DNA of 64,000 nt from the NCBI RefSeq assembly GCF_045207655.1, contig NZ_CP108784.1:6138001-6202000 (forward strand), in the 5' to 3' direction. Positions 24,866 to 35,670 of the stretch are shown one piece after another (positions within the stretch are counted from its first letter, which is position 1; the number at the start of each line of letters is the position of its first letter). A model generated the notes under the pieces. The model made no database searches and was not told where the DNA came from. It worked only from the letters and a program-made list of their open reading frames with translations. This DNA is from Embleya sp045207655 (lineage in GTDB: Bacteria > Actinomycetota > Actinomycetes > Streptomycetales > Streptomycetaceae). The position numbers and the translations under genes were made by a program.

Positions 24866-26497
24866 ATGAACGACGACAAGGTCGGATGCGAGCGGCCCGC
24901 TGTGCTCGACGCGGCGCTGCTGGCCACCTTGACCAGCCAGGGATCGACGGCATTCGCGTTCTACGACCGGCGGTTGCACTGTCGGCGGGTCAGCGGCGCG
25001 CTCGCCCGGCTGGCCGGGCTCGCGGTCGAGGACCTGCTCGGCCGACGTCCCGGCGAGGTCTACCCGCCGGCCCGCGCCCGCCGGATCGAGGCGACGATGA
25101 CCCGGGTGCTCACCCGCGGCGAAGCGTGCGTCGAGACACACGTGAGCCGCGACCACGGCGATCCCGCCGACCGGGTCGGTTCCAGCCGCGGCGACGCACG
25201 CGAACGGGCGTACGAGTCGCAGTGGTTGCCGGTGCGTGACCCGGTCGAGGAGACCGGACCGGTGATCGGCGTGCTCCTGGTGGTGCGCGACATCACCGAG
25301 CAGCGGCGCTGCGAGGACCTGCTGCGCTCCAGTCAGTGGCGCACCGCCAGGCTTCAGGCGATGACCGCGCGGATCGCCGGCACGCTCAGGGTGCCCGAGG
25401 TGGAGGAGGTGGTCGGCGAACTCGGCATCGGCATCGCCGCCGCCCGTTCGGAGGCGTATCTGCTGGACGAGACGGCGCCGGTGTACCCGTGGCCGAACGT
25501 GCCGGCGCAGCGCACCGTCACCCGCCGGCGCGGCCTGCCCGCGCACTGGTCGGCGGACCTGGTCGCCGCGGTGACCGACGGGATCGCCCGGTACGTCTCC
25601 CACCACGGTTCCGGCGCCTCCCGGGTGATCCTGCCGCTGGTCGGCTCCGGCGCGCCGCTGGGCGTGCTGCGCTACACCTTCGACGACGGACGCGCGTTCG
25701 ACCCGGACGACCGGATCTTCCTCGAGGCGTTCGCCGGGCAGTGCGCGCTCGCCATCGAGCGTTCCCGGCTCTACGAACGCGAGCACCGCACCGCCGTCGC
25801 CCTGCAGCGCAGCCTGCTGCCCGAGCGGTTACCCGCGGTGCGCGGTGTCGAGTTCGGTTACCGCTATCTGCCCGGGGCGCCCGACTTCGAGGTCGGCGGC
25901 GACTGGTACGACGTGTTCCAACTGCCCGACAAGCGGGTGGCGATCGTGGTCGGCGACGTGATCGGCAAGGGGCTGACCGCGGCGGCCGGCATGGGTCGGG
26001 TCCGCTCGGCGCTGCGCGCGCTCGCCTTCACCGACCCCGAGCCCGCCGCGGTACTCACCGGCCTGGATCGGCTGTTCACCGCGACCGAGGACGACGAGTC
26101 GCTCACCACGCTGGTGTACGCCGTGATCGACCCGGCGACCGGGCTGCTCGTGCTCGCCGACGCGGGGCACCTGCCGGTGGTGGTCGTCTCCGCCGACGGC
26201 AAGGCCAAACTCGTCGAGATCGGCGAGGAGTCGACGCCGCTGGGAGTCGCCGAACATCGGACGCAGCACACCATCCGACTGGATCCGGGAGACATCCTGA
26301 TCGGCTTCTCGGACGGTCTCGTGGAGACCCGGGGACGCGGCATCGACGAGGGTCTGGACGACCTCGTGGAGGTCGCCCGAGGGGCCAACGGGGGCCTGGA
26401 GGCGCTGTTGACGAGCATCCTGGACGGACTGCTCGGCGACCGGGACCGGGACGACGACGTGACCATCCTGGGGGTGCGGATCACCGGGGACGTATGA
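24866..26497 (+). CDS. PAS-GAF-SpoIIE serine phosphatase, contains a TTA codon
   Basis: A 543-residue PP2C-type (SpoIIE/RsbU) phosphatase. Residues 20-150 are a PAS domain (FYDRRLHCRRVSGALARLAG ... DITEQRR), 165-305 a GAF domain, and 315-543 the catalytic domain with GGDWYD, VVGDVIGKG, LADAGHLPV and DDDVTIL. Such enzymes dephosphorylate anti-sigma-factor antagonists in partner-switching circuits. Residue 322, at 25829-25831, is encoded by TTA, the rare Leu codon read by bldA tRNA in streptomycetes, so translation should depend on developmental stage. It lies between whiH and hrdB. TGAGG is directly before ATG 24866. Confidence 0.9.
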   Translation: MNDDKVGCERPAVLDAALLATLTSQGSTAFAFYDRRLHCRRVSGALARLAGLAVEDLLGRRPGEVYPPARARRIEATMTRVLTRGEACVETHVSRDHGDPADRVGSSRGDARERAYESQWLPVRDPVEETGPVIGVLLVVRDITEQRRCEDLLRSSQWRTARLQAMTARIAGTLRVPEVEEVVGELGIGIAAARSEAYLLDETAPVYPWPNVPAQRTVTRRRGLPAHWSADLVAAVTDGIARYVSHHGSGASRVILPLVGSGAPLGVLRYTFDDGRAFDPDDRIFLEAFAGQCALAIERSRLYEREHRTAVALQRSLLPERLPAVRGVEFGYRYLPGAPDFEVGGDWYDVFQLPDKRVAIVVGDVIGKGLTAAAGMGRVRSALRALAFTDPEPAAVLTGLDRLFTATEDDESLTTLVYAVIDPATGLLVLADAGHLPVVVVSADGKAKLVEIGEESTPLGVAEHRTQHTIRLDPGDILIGFSDGLVETRGRGIDEGLDDLVEVARGANGGLEALLTSILDGLLGDRDRDDDVTILGVRITGDV

Positions 26498-26618
26498 GTC
26501 GGATCCCTCACACAGGGTGTGGCGCGCGCCGCAAGAGGGAATCGTGTGAGCTGCGCCACCGAACGGGTGCGTAACACTTCTCCGCCTGGCCCGATGAGTA
26601 CGAAGGTGGCAGCCGTTC

Positions 26619-26645
26619 GGGAATAGCAAAAAAGGCCGATGCGCT
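26619..26645 (+). promoter_or_regulatory. Possible SigR-like promoter of hrdB
   Basis: GGGAAT at 26619-26624 and GCT at 26643-26645 are 18 bases apart, close to the SigR pattern GGAAT-N18-GTT (last element imperfect), 117 bases upstream of the hrdB start. In S. coelicolor one hrdB promoter is SigR-dependent. Confidence 0.3.
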
Positions 26646-26761
26646 GACTTCGAGTGCAACCGGTTTGCCGGAACCACGCTGTCCGCCCGAGTGTCGTTCG
26701 CTTGGCGGCGCCTGCCTGTTCACCAGGCCGTGACGCCGTCCAGATCGTCGAGAGGTTGTTT

Positions 26762-28330
26762 GTGTCGGCCAGCACATCCCGTTCGCTCCCGCCCGAGATC
26801 GCCGAATTCGTCAACGTGAAGTCGTTGATCGAGCGGGGTGAGTCCCAGGGGTACATCGCCAGCGACGAGGTGCGCCAGGCGTTCGAGGCCGACCAGATTC
26901 CGGCCACCCAGTGGAAGAACGTCCTGCGCAGCCTCAACCAGGTCCTCGACCAGGAGGGTGTGACCATCATGGTCAGTGCCGCGGACTCGGCGGCGCCCAA
27001 GCGCACCCGCAAGAGTGTGGCGGCCAAGAGCGCCGCCAAGCGCACCGCGACCAAGACCGTCGTCTCCAACCGCGCCTCCACCGCGGTCACCGTGACGGCG
27101 GACGCGGAACCGGTCACGCCCGACGGGAGCCCCGCGCCGACCGCCGTCGCCCAGGCCGTCCCGGCGGCGCCCGCCGCGCCGCGCAAGAGCGCCGCGAAGA
27201 AGACCGCCGCCACCGGTACCGCCAAGAAGGCCGCGCCGAAGAAGGCCGCCGCGAAGAAGACGGCCGGCAAGGCCGGAGAACCCGACGCGGACGCCGAGGA
27301 GTTGCCGGACGAGTCCGAGGTCGTGGTCGAGGACGCGGTGCCCGACGAGCCGGAGAGCAAGGGCTTCATCCTCTCCGACGACGAGGACGACGCCCCCGCG
27401 CAGCAGGTCGCCGCGGCGGGCGCCACCGCGGACCCGGTCAAGGACTACCTCAAGCAGATCGGCAAGGTCCCGCTGCTCAACGCCGAGCAGGAGGTCAACC
27501 TCGCCAAGCGGATCGAGGCCGGCCTGTTCGCCGAGGACAAGCTGGGCTCCGGCGACAAGTTGCCCCCCAAGCTCCGGATGGAACTGGAGATCATCGCCGA
27601 GGACGGCCGCCGGGCCAAGAACCACCTCCTGGAGGCGAACCTGCGCCTGGTGGTCTCGCTGGCCAAGCGCTACACCGGTCGCGGCATGCTCTTCCTGGAC
27701 CTGATCCAGGAGGGCAACCTGGGTCTGATCCGCGCGGTGGAGAAGTTCGACTACACCAAGGGCTACAAGTTCTCCACGTACGCCACCTGGTGGATTCGCC
27801 AGGCGATCACCCGGGCCATGGCCGACCAGGCGCGGACCATCCGCATCCCGGTGCACATGGTCGAGGTGATCAACAAGCTGGCCCGCGTACAGCGCCAGAT
27901 GCTCCAGGACCTGGGCCGCGAGCCCACCCCGGAGGAGCTGGCCAAGGAACTCGACATGACCCCGGAGAAGGTCATCGAGGTGCAGAAGTACGGCCGCGAG
28001 CCGATCTCCCTGCACACCCCCCTCGGCGAGGACGGCGACAGCGAGTTCGGCGACCTGATCGAGGACTCCGAGGCCGTGGTGCCGGCCGACGCGGTCAGCT
28101 TCACGCTGCTCCAGGAACAGTTGCACTCGGTGCTCGACACCCTCTCCGAGCGTGAGGCGGGCGTGGTGTCGATGCGCTTCGGGCTCACCGACGGTCAGCC
28201 CAAGACGCTCGACGAGATCGGCAAGGTCTACGGGGTCACCCGTGAGCGGATCCGCCAGATCGAGTCGAAGACGATGTCGAAGCTGCGCCACCCGTCCCGC
28301 TCCCAGGTGCTGCGCGACTACCTCGACTGA
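26762..28330 (+). CDS. hrdB: Principal RNA polymerase sigma factor
   Basis: A 522-residue sigma-70 factor of group 1. An N-terminal conserved stretch (residues 1-75, IAEFVNVKSLIERGESQGYI) is followed by an Ala/Lys-rich low-complexity region and an acidic stretch, then regions 1.2 to 4.2 from residue 223: DPVKDYLKQIGKVPLL, region 2 with FSTYATWWIRQAITRAMADQ (-10 recognition), region 3, and region 4.2 TRERIRQIESKTMSKLRHP (-35 recognition). It directs most vegetative transcription. GTG 26762 follows GAGAGG at 6 bases. The Lys/Ala tract (AKKTAATGTAKKAAPKKAA) is normal for streptomycete HrdB and resembles the RNase HII tail in this window. Confidence 0.97.
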   Translation: MSASTSRSLPPEIAEFVNVKSLIERGESQGYIASDEVRQAFEADQIPATQWKNVLRSLNQVLDQEGVTIMVSAADSAAPKRTRKSVAAKSAAKRTATKTVVSNRASTAVTVTADAEPVTPDGSPAPTAVAQAVPAAPAAPRKSAAKKTAATGTAKKAAPKKAAAKKTAGKAGEPDADAEELPDESEVVVEDAVPDEPESKGFILSDDEDDAPAQQVAAAGATADPVKDYLKQIGKVPLLNAEQEVNLAKRIEAGLFAEDKLGSGDKLPPKLRMELEIIAEDGRRAKNHLLEANLRLVVSLAKRYTGRGMLFLDLIQEGNLGLIRAVEKFDYTKGYKFSTYATWWIRQAITRAMADQARTIRIPVHMVEVINKLARVQRQMLQDLGREPTPEELAKELDMTPEKVIEVQKYGREPISLHTPLGEDGDSEFGDLIEDSEAVVPADAVSFTLLQEQLHSVLDTLSEREAGVVSMRFGLTDGQPKTLDEIGKVYGVTRERIRQIESKTMSKLRHPSRSQVLRDYLD

Positions 28331-28363
28331 GCGGGGATCGCCGCACCGCACGTGGAGGTCAAC

Positions 28364-28388
28364 GGCCCCGGATACACCATCCGGGGCC
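28364..28388 (+). terminator. hrdB terminator
   Basis: Perfect 10-base arms GGCCCCGGAT / ATCCGGGGCC around loop ACACC, 33 bases after the stop. Confidence 0.8.
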
Positions 28389-28498
28389 TTCGTGTGTGCG
28401 TTCGCGCGTGAAATCACCCGTTCGCCCGGAGTGAGGATTCCGGAGAGCCACGCTGGGGCACCGGCCTCTACCTGACGGTAGCCGGCGAGAGGTTCCCC

Positions 28499-29356
28499 AT
28501 GATGGTGCGAGCGCCCGAGCGGAACAGACGCAGCAGTTTCCGGCGGTACACACGAGGATCGATGGCCGCGCTCGCCGCGGTCGCACTGGCGGCGGTCCTG
28601 ACGGGGGCCACGCCCTCGGGGCCCCCACGCGCGGTGGTCGGCGGGAGCCCCGCGGACACCGCGACCTATCCGTTCGCCGTGGCCCTCTCCAGCCGCGCCG
28701 AGTACGGCTCCGCGCGATCGGGGCAGTTCTGCGGCGGCACGCTGATCGCGCCGACCAAGGTGCTGACGGCCGCGCACTGCATGTACGACGCGAACGGCAA
28801 GCGGGAGGACCGCGCGGATCTGAAGGTGATCCAGGGGCGGACCGACCTGCGCACCACGAAGGGCCGCGAGGTGGTGGTCGGCGAGGTGTACGTGAACCCG
28901 AACTTCGATCCGAGCCTGATCTCCGGCGACTGGGCGGTGCTCACCCTCGACGAGCCGCTCGGCACGGGCGTCGCGTCGATGGTGGAACAGGACGCGGACG
29001 TCTACGCGAGCGGGACCGCGTCGACCGTGGTCGGCTGGGGTGACACCACGGGTCGAGGCGACTACTCCTCGACACTGCGCCAGGTCACCGTCCCGCTGGT
29101 CTCCGACGCGACCTGTCGCACGGCGTACCCCGGCGGGCGATTCGGGAGCTACGACGCCGCCGCGATGGTGTGCGCCGGAGAGCGACTGGGCGGCAAGGAC
29201 GCGTGCAGCGCCGACAGCGGCGGGCCGCTCCTGGTGGCGGGCCGGATCGCCGGGATCGTCTCGTGGGGTGACGGATGCGCGTTGGCGGGTAAACCGGGCG
29301 TGTACACCCGGGTCGCCGCGTTCGCCCGGGACATCCGGGATGCCGCCGGATTGTGA
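28499..29356 (+). CDS. Secreted trypsin-like serine protease (S1 family)
   Basis: A 285-residue precursor. The N-terminus has several Arg then MAALAAVALAAVLTGA, a signal peptide. The mature chain should start at VVGG (residues 46-49) after a very short propeptide. The catalytic triad is complete: His93 (TAAHC), Asp144 (GDWAVL) and Ser240 (DSGGPL). Asp234 in KDAC occupies the S1-pocket position, so cleavage after Lys or Arg is expected. Six cysteines can form the usual three disulfides. GAGAGG precedes ATG 28499. Two hairpins follow the stop. Confidence 0.93.
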   Translation: MMVRAPERNRRSSFRRYTRGSMAALAAVALAAVLTGATPSGPPRAVVGGSPADTATYPFAVALSSRAEYGSARSGQFCGGTLIAPTKVLTAAHCMYDANGKREDRADLKVIQGRTDLRTTKGREVVVGEVYVNPNFDPSLISGDWAVLTLDEPLGTGVASMVEQDADVYASGTASTVVGWGDTTGRGDYSSTLRQVTVPLVSDATCRTAYPGGRFGSYDAAAMVCAGERLGGKDACSADSGGPLLVAGRIAGIVSWGDGCALAGKPGVYTRVAAFARDIRDAAGL

Positions 29357-29370
29357 GGGATATCACGGAC

Positions 29371-29395
29371 CGCGAGGGCGCCGACCGCCCTCGCG
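29371..29395 (+). terminator. First stem-loop after the protease gene
   Basis: Arms CGCGAGGGCG / CGCCCTCGCG around CCGAC, 15 bases after the stop. Confidence 0.6.
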
Positions 29396-29410
29396 GGTGA
29401 CGACGACAGA

Positions 29411-29448
29411 CGCCGATGGCGGCCACCTCGCGGTGGCCGCCATCGGCG
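29411..29448. terminator. Long bidirectional hairpin, 17-base arms
   Basis: Perfect 17-base arms (29411-29427 with 29432-29448) and a TCGC loop between the protease gene and the convergent DUF7455 gene; a short CAGAC/GTCTG pair could extend it. Confidence 0.75.
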
Positions 29449-29489
29449 CGATGTCTGCTCGTCGGGATCTCAGAGGGTCGGCTGTCTGG

Positions 29490-29720
29490 TCAGTTGTCGT
29501 CGTCCGGTGCGGTAACGGGGACCGCCGTGAGGCGGTCGGTCTCGTCCTGTATCTCCACGGCCACCTTCCGAAGCTCAGGCTCGAACTTACGGGCGTGGTG
29601 CGCACAGAACAGCAGTTCGCCGCCGCTGGAAAGGACTACCCGAAGGTATGCCTGGGCGCCGCACCGATCACAACGGTCGGCGGCCGTCAACGGACTGGCG
29701 GGTGTCAGAACCGAATTCAC
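29490..29720 (-). CDS. DUF7455 small zinc-ribbon-like protein
   Basis: A 76-residue protein with CDRC (Cys17, Cys20) and FCAHH (Cys39, His41 or His42), a compact likely zinc-binding ribbon. The family (DUF7455) is conserved in actinobacteria at this position beside hrdB and parE. Its job is unknown; the size and metal site suggest binding to a larger complex. GTG 29720 follows AGAGG. It is divergent from parE with a 385-base gap. Confidence 0.88.
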   Translation of the reverse strand: MNSVLTPASPLTAADRCDRCGAQAYLRVVLSSGGELLFCAHHARKFEPELRKVAVEIQDETDRLTAVPVTAPDDDN

Positions 29721-30105
29721 GTCGCCTCTTCTCTACTCGACGAAGCCTTCATCGATGTCCAACATCAAATCAGCCTCGAACGTTCCCGGGGTGATCGTGT
29801 CATGTTCAACAGCTTCTCGGCACACCCCTTCTGCAACTCATTCCTTGTGCATAGGACGTGCCCTGTGCGCGTACGGTTCATGCCGGCCACCCGATCGGGT
29901 GGTCGAAGATGTGTTCGGATGCCGGCTAGGATGCGGCGGCGAGCCGTCGCCGGGCTGTCTTCCGGCCCCGGTAGCCTTGCTCTCCGGCGCGACGAAGGTG
30001 ATCACCGGGCCCGTTTCCGTGGGCTCGGACACCGCGAACGCGCCTCACGGATCGACGCGTTCGCGGCGATCCGACTACGCGACTACATGCGAGGAGTTGC
30101 ACCGC
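29721..30105. other. Long divergent control region of DUF7455 and parE
   Basis: This 385-base gap has no convincing gene and is noticeably more AT-rich than its surroundings, particularly from 29740 to 29880. It includes TTGTGCATA (29845-29853), related to the decamer near the aldo/keto reductase gene. I see no clear -35/-10 pair, but the length suggests several promoters. Confidence 0.4.
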
Positions 30106-32226
30106 GTGACCGCCCAGACGACCGCGCAGTCCACCGCGCTCCTGGCGGGCGAGCCCGACCACTCGAACTACACCGCGCGGCATCTCCTCGTTCTCGAGGG
30201 TCTTGACGCGGTCCGCAAGCGGCCCGGCATGTACATCGGCTCCACCGACAGTCGGGGCCTGATGCACTGTCTGTGGGAGATCATCGACAACTCGGTGGAC
30301 GAGGCCCTCGGGGGCTTCGGAGACCGGATCGAGGTGCTCCTGCACGCGGACGGCTCGGTGGAGGTTCGGGACAACGGTCGCGGTATCCCCGTCGACGTGG
30401 AGCCCAAGACCGGCCTGTCCGGTGTCGAGGTCGTCATGACCAAGCTGCACGCAGGCGGCAAGTTCGGCGGCGGTTCCTACGCCGCGTCCGGCGGCCTGCA
30501 CGGCGTCGGCGCCTCCGTGGTCAACGCCCTGTCCGCCCGACTCGACGTCGAGGTGGACCGGAGCGGGCACACCCACGCCATCTCGTTCCGGCGCGGCGTG
30601 CCCGGCGAGTTCGCCACCCTCGGCGCGGACGCTCCGTTCAGCGCCGGTAACGGACTGCGCAAGATCAAGAAGATCTCCAAGGCCAAGTCCGGGACCCGGG
30701 TCCGCTACTGGGCGGACCGGCAGATCTTCCTCAAGGACGCCGCGCTCGACCTGGAGCAGCTCCACTCGCGAGCCCGGCAGACCGCGTTTTTGGTGCCCGG
30801 ACTCACGATCGTTGTTCGCGACGAGCGTAATGGTGCGAATCCGGGCGAAGCGGACGAACAGGTATTTCACTACTCCGGCGGGATCAGCGAGTTCTGTGAA
30901 TACCTCGCTCCCGACCGCGCGCTCTGCGACGTCTTGCGCTTCACCGGCTCCGGCACGTTCAAGGAAACCGTGCCGGTGCTCGACGAGCAGGGGCACATGG
31001 TGCCCACCGAGGTGCAGCGCGAGCTGGGAGTGGACGTGGCGCTGCGCTGGGGTACGGGATACGACTCGACCCTGCGCTCCTTCGTCAACATCATCGCCAC
31101 GCCCAAGGGCGGCACCCACGTCGCCGGGTTCGACCAGGCGCTCCGGCGCACGGTCAACGACGTGCTGCGCTCGACCAAGCTGCTGCGCGTGGCCGAGGAC
31201 GACATCACCAAGGACGACGCGACCGAGGGTCTGACCGCCGTGGTCACCGTGCGGCTGGCCGAGCCGCAGTTCGAGGGCCAGACCAAGGAGGTGCTGGGCA
31301 CCTCGGCCGCCGCGCGGATCGTGCAGAACGTGGTGGCCAAGGAGCTCAAGGCGTTCCTGACCTCCACCGCGCGCGACCACAAGGCGCAGTCGCGCGCCGT
31401 CTTGGAGAAGGTCGTCTCGGCGGCCCGCACCCGGATCGCCGCGCGGCAACACAAGGAGGCCCAGCGGCGCAAGACGGCCCTGGAGACCTCGGCGCTGCCG
31501 GCCAAGCTGGCCGACTGCCGCAGCGACGACGTCGACCGCAGCGAGTTGTTCATCGTCGAGGGCGACTCCGCGCTCGGCACCGCCAAGCTCGCCCGCAACT
31601 CGGAGTTCCAGGCCCTGCTGCCGATCCGCGGCAAGATCCTGAACGTGCAGAAGGCGTCCGTCTCGGACATGCTCAAGAACGCCGAGTGCGCCGCGATCAT
31701 CCAGGTGATAGGTGCGGGCTCGGGGCGCACCTTCGACATCGACCAGGCCCGCTACGGCAAGATCATCTTCATGGCGGACGCCGACGTCGACGGCTCGCAC
31801 ATCCGCTGCCTGCTGCTCACCCTCTTCCAGCGCTACATGCGTCCGATGGTCGAGTCCGGCCGGGTCTTCGCCGCGGTCCCGCCGCTGCACCGGATCGAGC
31901 TGTCCCGGCCCAAGAAGGGCCAGGAGAAGTACGTCTACACGTACTCGGACGCCGAGCTGAAGCGCACGCTGCTGGAGTACCAGCGCAAGGGCATCGCCTG
32001 GAAGGACCCGATCCAGCGGTACAAGGGTCTGGGCGAGATGGACGCCGATCAGCTCGCGGAGACCACGGTCGATCCCCGGCACCGCACGCTGCGCCGGATC
32101 AACCTCGGCGACCTCGAGGCGGCCGAGCGCGTGTTCGACCTGCTGATGGGCAACGAGGTGGCGCCGCGCAAAGAGTTCATCACCAACTCCGCGTCGCTGC
32201 TCGACCGCTCGCGGATCGACGTCTGA
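30106..32226 (+). CDS. parE: DNA topoisomerase IV subunit B
   Basis: A 706-residue type IIA topoisomerase ATPase subunit. The GHKL ATPase has EIIDNSVDEAL (Asn/Glu of motif I), DNGRGIPV and GGLHGVGASVVNAL. The transducer follows, then the TOPRIM domain with EGDSALG near residue 487 and MADADVDGSH (metal-binding DxD), ending with the conserved C-terminal RYKGLGEMDADQL. With ParC (36232-38700) it decatenates daughter chromosomes. It is parE rather than gyrB by its position next to hrdB/DUF7455 and near a parC-type gene; gyrB would lie near dnaA. GTG 30106 follows GAGGAG. Confidence 0.95.
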   Translation: MTAQTTAQSTALLAGEPDHSNYTARHLLVLEGLDAVRKRPGMYIGSTDSRGLMHCLWEIIDNSVDEALGGFGDRIEVLLHADGSVEVRDNGRGIPVDVEPKTGLSGVEVVMTKLHAGGKFGGGSYAASGGLHGVGASVVNALSARLDVEVDRSGHTHAISFRRGVPGEFATLGADAPFSAGNGLRKIKKISKAKSGTRVRYWADRQIFLKDAALDLEQLHSRARQTAFLVPGLTIVVRDERNGANPGEADEQVFHYSGGISEFCEYLAPDRALCDVLRFTGSGTFKETVPVLDEQGHMVPTEVQRELGVDVALRWGTGYDSTLRSFVNIIATPKGGTHVAGFDQALRRTVNDVLRSTKLLRVAEDDITKDDATEGLTAVVTVRLAEPQFEGQTKEVLGTSAAARIVQNVVAKELKAFLTSTARDHKAQSRAVLEKVVSAARTRIAARQHKEAQRRKTALETSALPAKLADCRSDDVDRSELFIVEGDSALGTAKLARNSEFQALLPIRGKILNVQKASVSDMLKNAECAAIIQVIGAGSGRTFDIDQARYGKIIFMADADVDGSHIRCLLLTLFQRYMRPMVESGRVFAAVPPLHRIELSRPKKGQEKYVYTYSDAELKRTLLEYQRKGIAWKDPIQRYKGLGEMDADQLAETTVDPRHRTLRRINLGDLEAAERVFDLLMGNEVAPRKEFITNSASLLDRSRIDV

Positions 32227-32250
32227 GCGAACCGGACACCCGGGCATGCG

Positions 32251-32290
32251 CCGGGCCGGAGGGATTCGTCCCTCCGGCCCGGCGTTTTTT
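32251..32290 (+). terminator. Intrinsic terminator of parE
   Basis: Perfect 14-base arms closed by TTCG (32251-32264 with 32269-32282) and followed by six T (32285-32290): the most classical intrinsic terminator in the window. Confidence 0.92.
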
Positions 32291-32606
32291 CATGATCGGG
32301 ACATCGGGGCCAAACGGCCCGTATATCTGCGATAGAAGGACGAATGTCACTCATTGGCGTGTGACCGACCGGTCTCCCGTGTCGGGGGCGCGCGCGATCT
32401 CGTTGGCCAAGCGATTCCACGACGCATGGCGGAGCCAGGAGTGCGGCTGTGCCGGCGATTCATCCGTACAGGTGAATTGTGCAGAACCTGGCCGTGCGGC
32501 CCGCGCCCGCTGACCATGCTGAAAACCGGTCCCGTCGAACGCCTGTCCAGGGCGCTCGGAGTCGGGACGCAGCCGCGCGGTTCGGCGATCGACGAGGAGA
32601 GCTACG
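32291..32606. other. Gap upstream of the symporter operon
   Basis: This 316-base stretch contains no supported gene. It should carry the promoter of the DUF485-symporter operon; a small GGGCC-AAAC-GGCCC hairpin lies near its start. Confidence 0.4.
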
Positions 32607-32983
32607 GTGACGACCAGTTCGTACCGACCCACACCCACCCTGGGTGTGCCGATCGGCGACCGGGAGCCGGATCCGCGCGCGGACATCTACCTGAGGGTGC
32701 AGGCGAGCCCCGAGTTCCAGGAGATCCGGCGGCGCTATCGCGACTTCGTCTTCCCGATGTCGCTCGCGTTTCTCGGGTGGTACCTGCTCTACGTGTTCGC
32801 GTCCACGTTCGCGCGCGACTTCATGGCGCACCGGATCCTGGGCGCGTTCAACGTCGCGCTGGCCTTCGGCCTGCTCCAGTTCGCGAGCACCTTCCTGATC
32901 ACGTGGTGGTACGCCCGCAACGCGCGCGGCAAGCGTGACCGGGCGGCGCTCAACCTGCGCTGGGAGACCCAGGAGATGTTCCG

Positions 32984-32987
<4 letters not shown>
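32607..32987 (+). CDS. DUF485 small membrane protein
   Basis: A 126-residue protein with two membrane segments (residues about 50-72 and 84-106) and the DUF485 core EFQEIRRRYRDFVFPMSLAFLGWYLLYV. DUF485 proteins are almost always encoded directly upstream of acetate/solute symporters, as here, and are thought to help them fold or be regulated. Its stop overlaps the symporter start by four bases (GTGA). GAGGAG precedes GTG 32607. Confidence 0.92.
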
Positions 32988-34590
<1,603 letters not shown>

Positions 34591-34597
<7 letters not shown>

Positions 34598-35580
34598 CGG
34601 TGCGTCAACAGCCGGGCCCGCATGCTGGTCGGGAGGCCCTCGTCCTTGCCGCAACTCTCCGGCCGGGCGGGGGCCTCCCGGCGCGCGTCCACCGCGACGG
34701 TCCAGGTGCGGCCGTCGGTGTGGTCGACCCGCACGGTCCACCCGCCGTCGTCCTCGGCCCGCTCGTCGTACACCGACAGCGCGTCGGCCCGGCGCTCGCC
34801 GCAGTCCGTGCGGACCGCGAGCTCGGCGGCCTGACCGGCCCGTGAGTAGGTGGCCCGGCCCCGGCACCGGTCCGGCAACATCTCGCCGCGGCGCGCGGCG
34901 GCGATCACGGCGCGGGCCGAGGTGGGGTCCAGGCGGCCGTACAGGTAGCCCTGGGGCAGCACGATGGCGGTCGGGGCGAATCGGTGCCCACCCAGGTGGG
35001 TGACCTCCCAGGCGGCCCCCGGGAGGCTCGCGGCGAGCGCGGCGGCCAGCGGGCGGCCCTCGACCGCGCAGCACCGGTCGCGCTTGCCGTTCGTGCAGAC
35101 CAGGATCAGCGGCTCGGCGACCGGCTCGCCCAGCGCGGGCTCGGCCGGTCCGGCCAGCGCGGCGAGGTCGAGCGTGAGCAGGTCGGCGGCGCGGGCCACC
35201 CGCAACCGGCGCAGCCAGGTGCCGCCGGGCTCGGTCCAGGCCAGGAAGACGGTCCGCGGGCCGTCGGGGGCGGTGCCCGCGTCGGCCGGGCCACCCGCGT
35301 CGTCGGCCCGGGGGCTCGCCTCGTCCGGTCGCCGACCCGCCTGGTCCGGTCGGCGGATGAGGGCGGCGCGGAAACCGGCCCTGCCGGCGCGCTCGTCCAG
35401 CTCCCGGCCCACTCCGTCGTCGAGCCCGCGACTGCCGGTCAGGGCCTTCGCGGCCCACGGTCCGGGGTGCTCGACCAGCAGCCAACCGCGCGTGGTCGGA
35501 GCGGTGCCGGCCATCGGCTCGGCGAGTTCGTGCGAAAGAAAGACGCAGGTTTCCACGACTGTGCACCGTATAGCTTTCAC
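34591..35580 (-). CDS. Sucrase/ferredoxin-like family protein
   Basis: A 329-residue protein of the Suc_Fer-like family. The N-terminus has CTVVETC and ELAEPMAGTAPTTRGWLLVEHPGPWAAKAL. The C-terminal half is a thioredoxin-like ferredoxin module with VCTNGKRDRCCAVEGRPLA and a GGHRFAPTAIVLPQG motif. Family members are annotated after sucrose-related genes in plants but a bacterial reaction is not established; the cysteines suggest a [2Fe-2S] cluster or thiol redox role. GTG 35580 begins just before the conserved N-terminus. Its gene end overlaps the symporter gene by 7 bases. Confidence 0.85.
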
Positions 35581-35670
35581 TTGCCGATCGGCCCGATCGG
35601 CCCCGCCCCGAGCGCCCGGATCCGATGATCCCGGTACGGTTGTTGCACACGGTAACGATGGGAGGCGGCC

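Noticed and set aside
26500..26761. Convincing -35/-10 vegetative promoter of hrdB
   Set aside because: No TTGACA-like and TANNNT pair with correct spacing is visible; only the weak SigR-like element is reported.
29721..30105. Short frames in the parE upstream region
   Set aside because: No ribosome sites, no codon bias like neighbours, and several overlapping frames; treated as intergenic.
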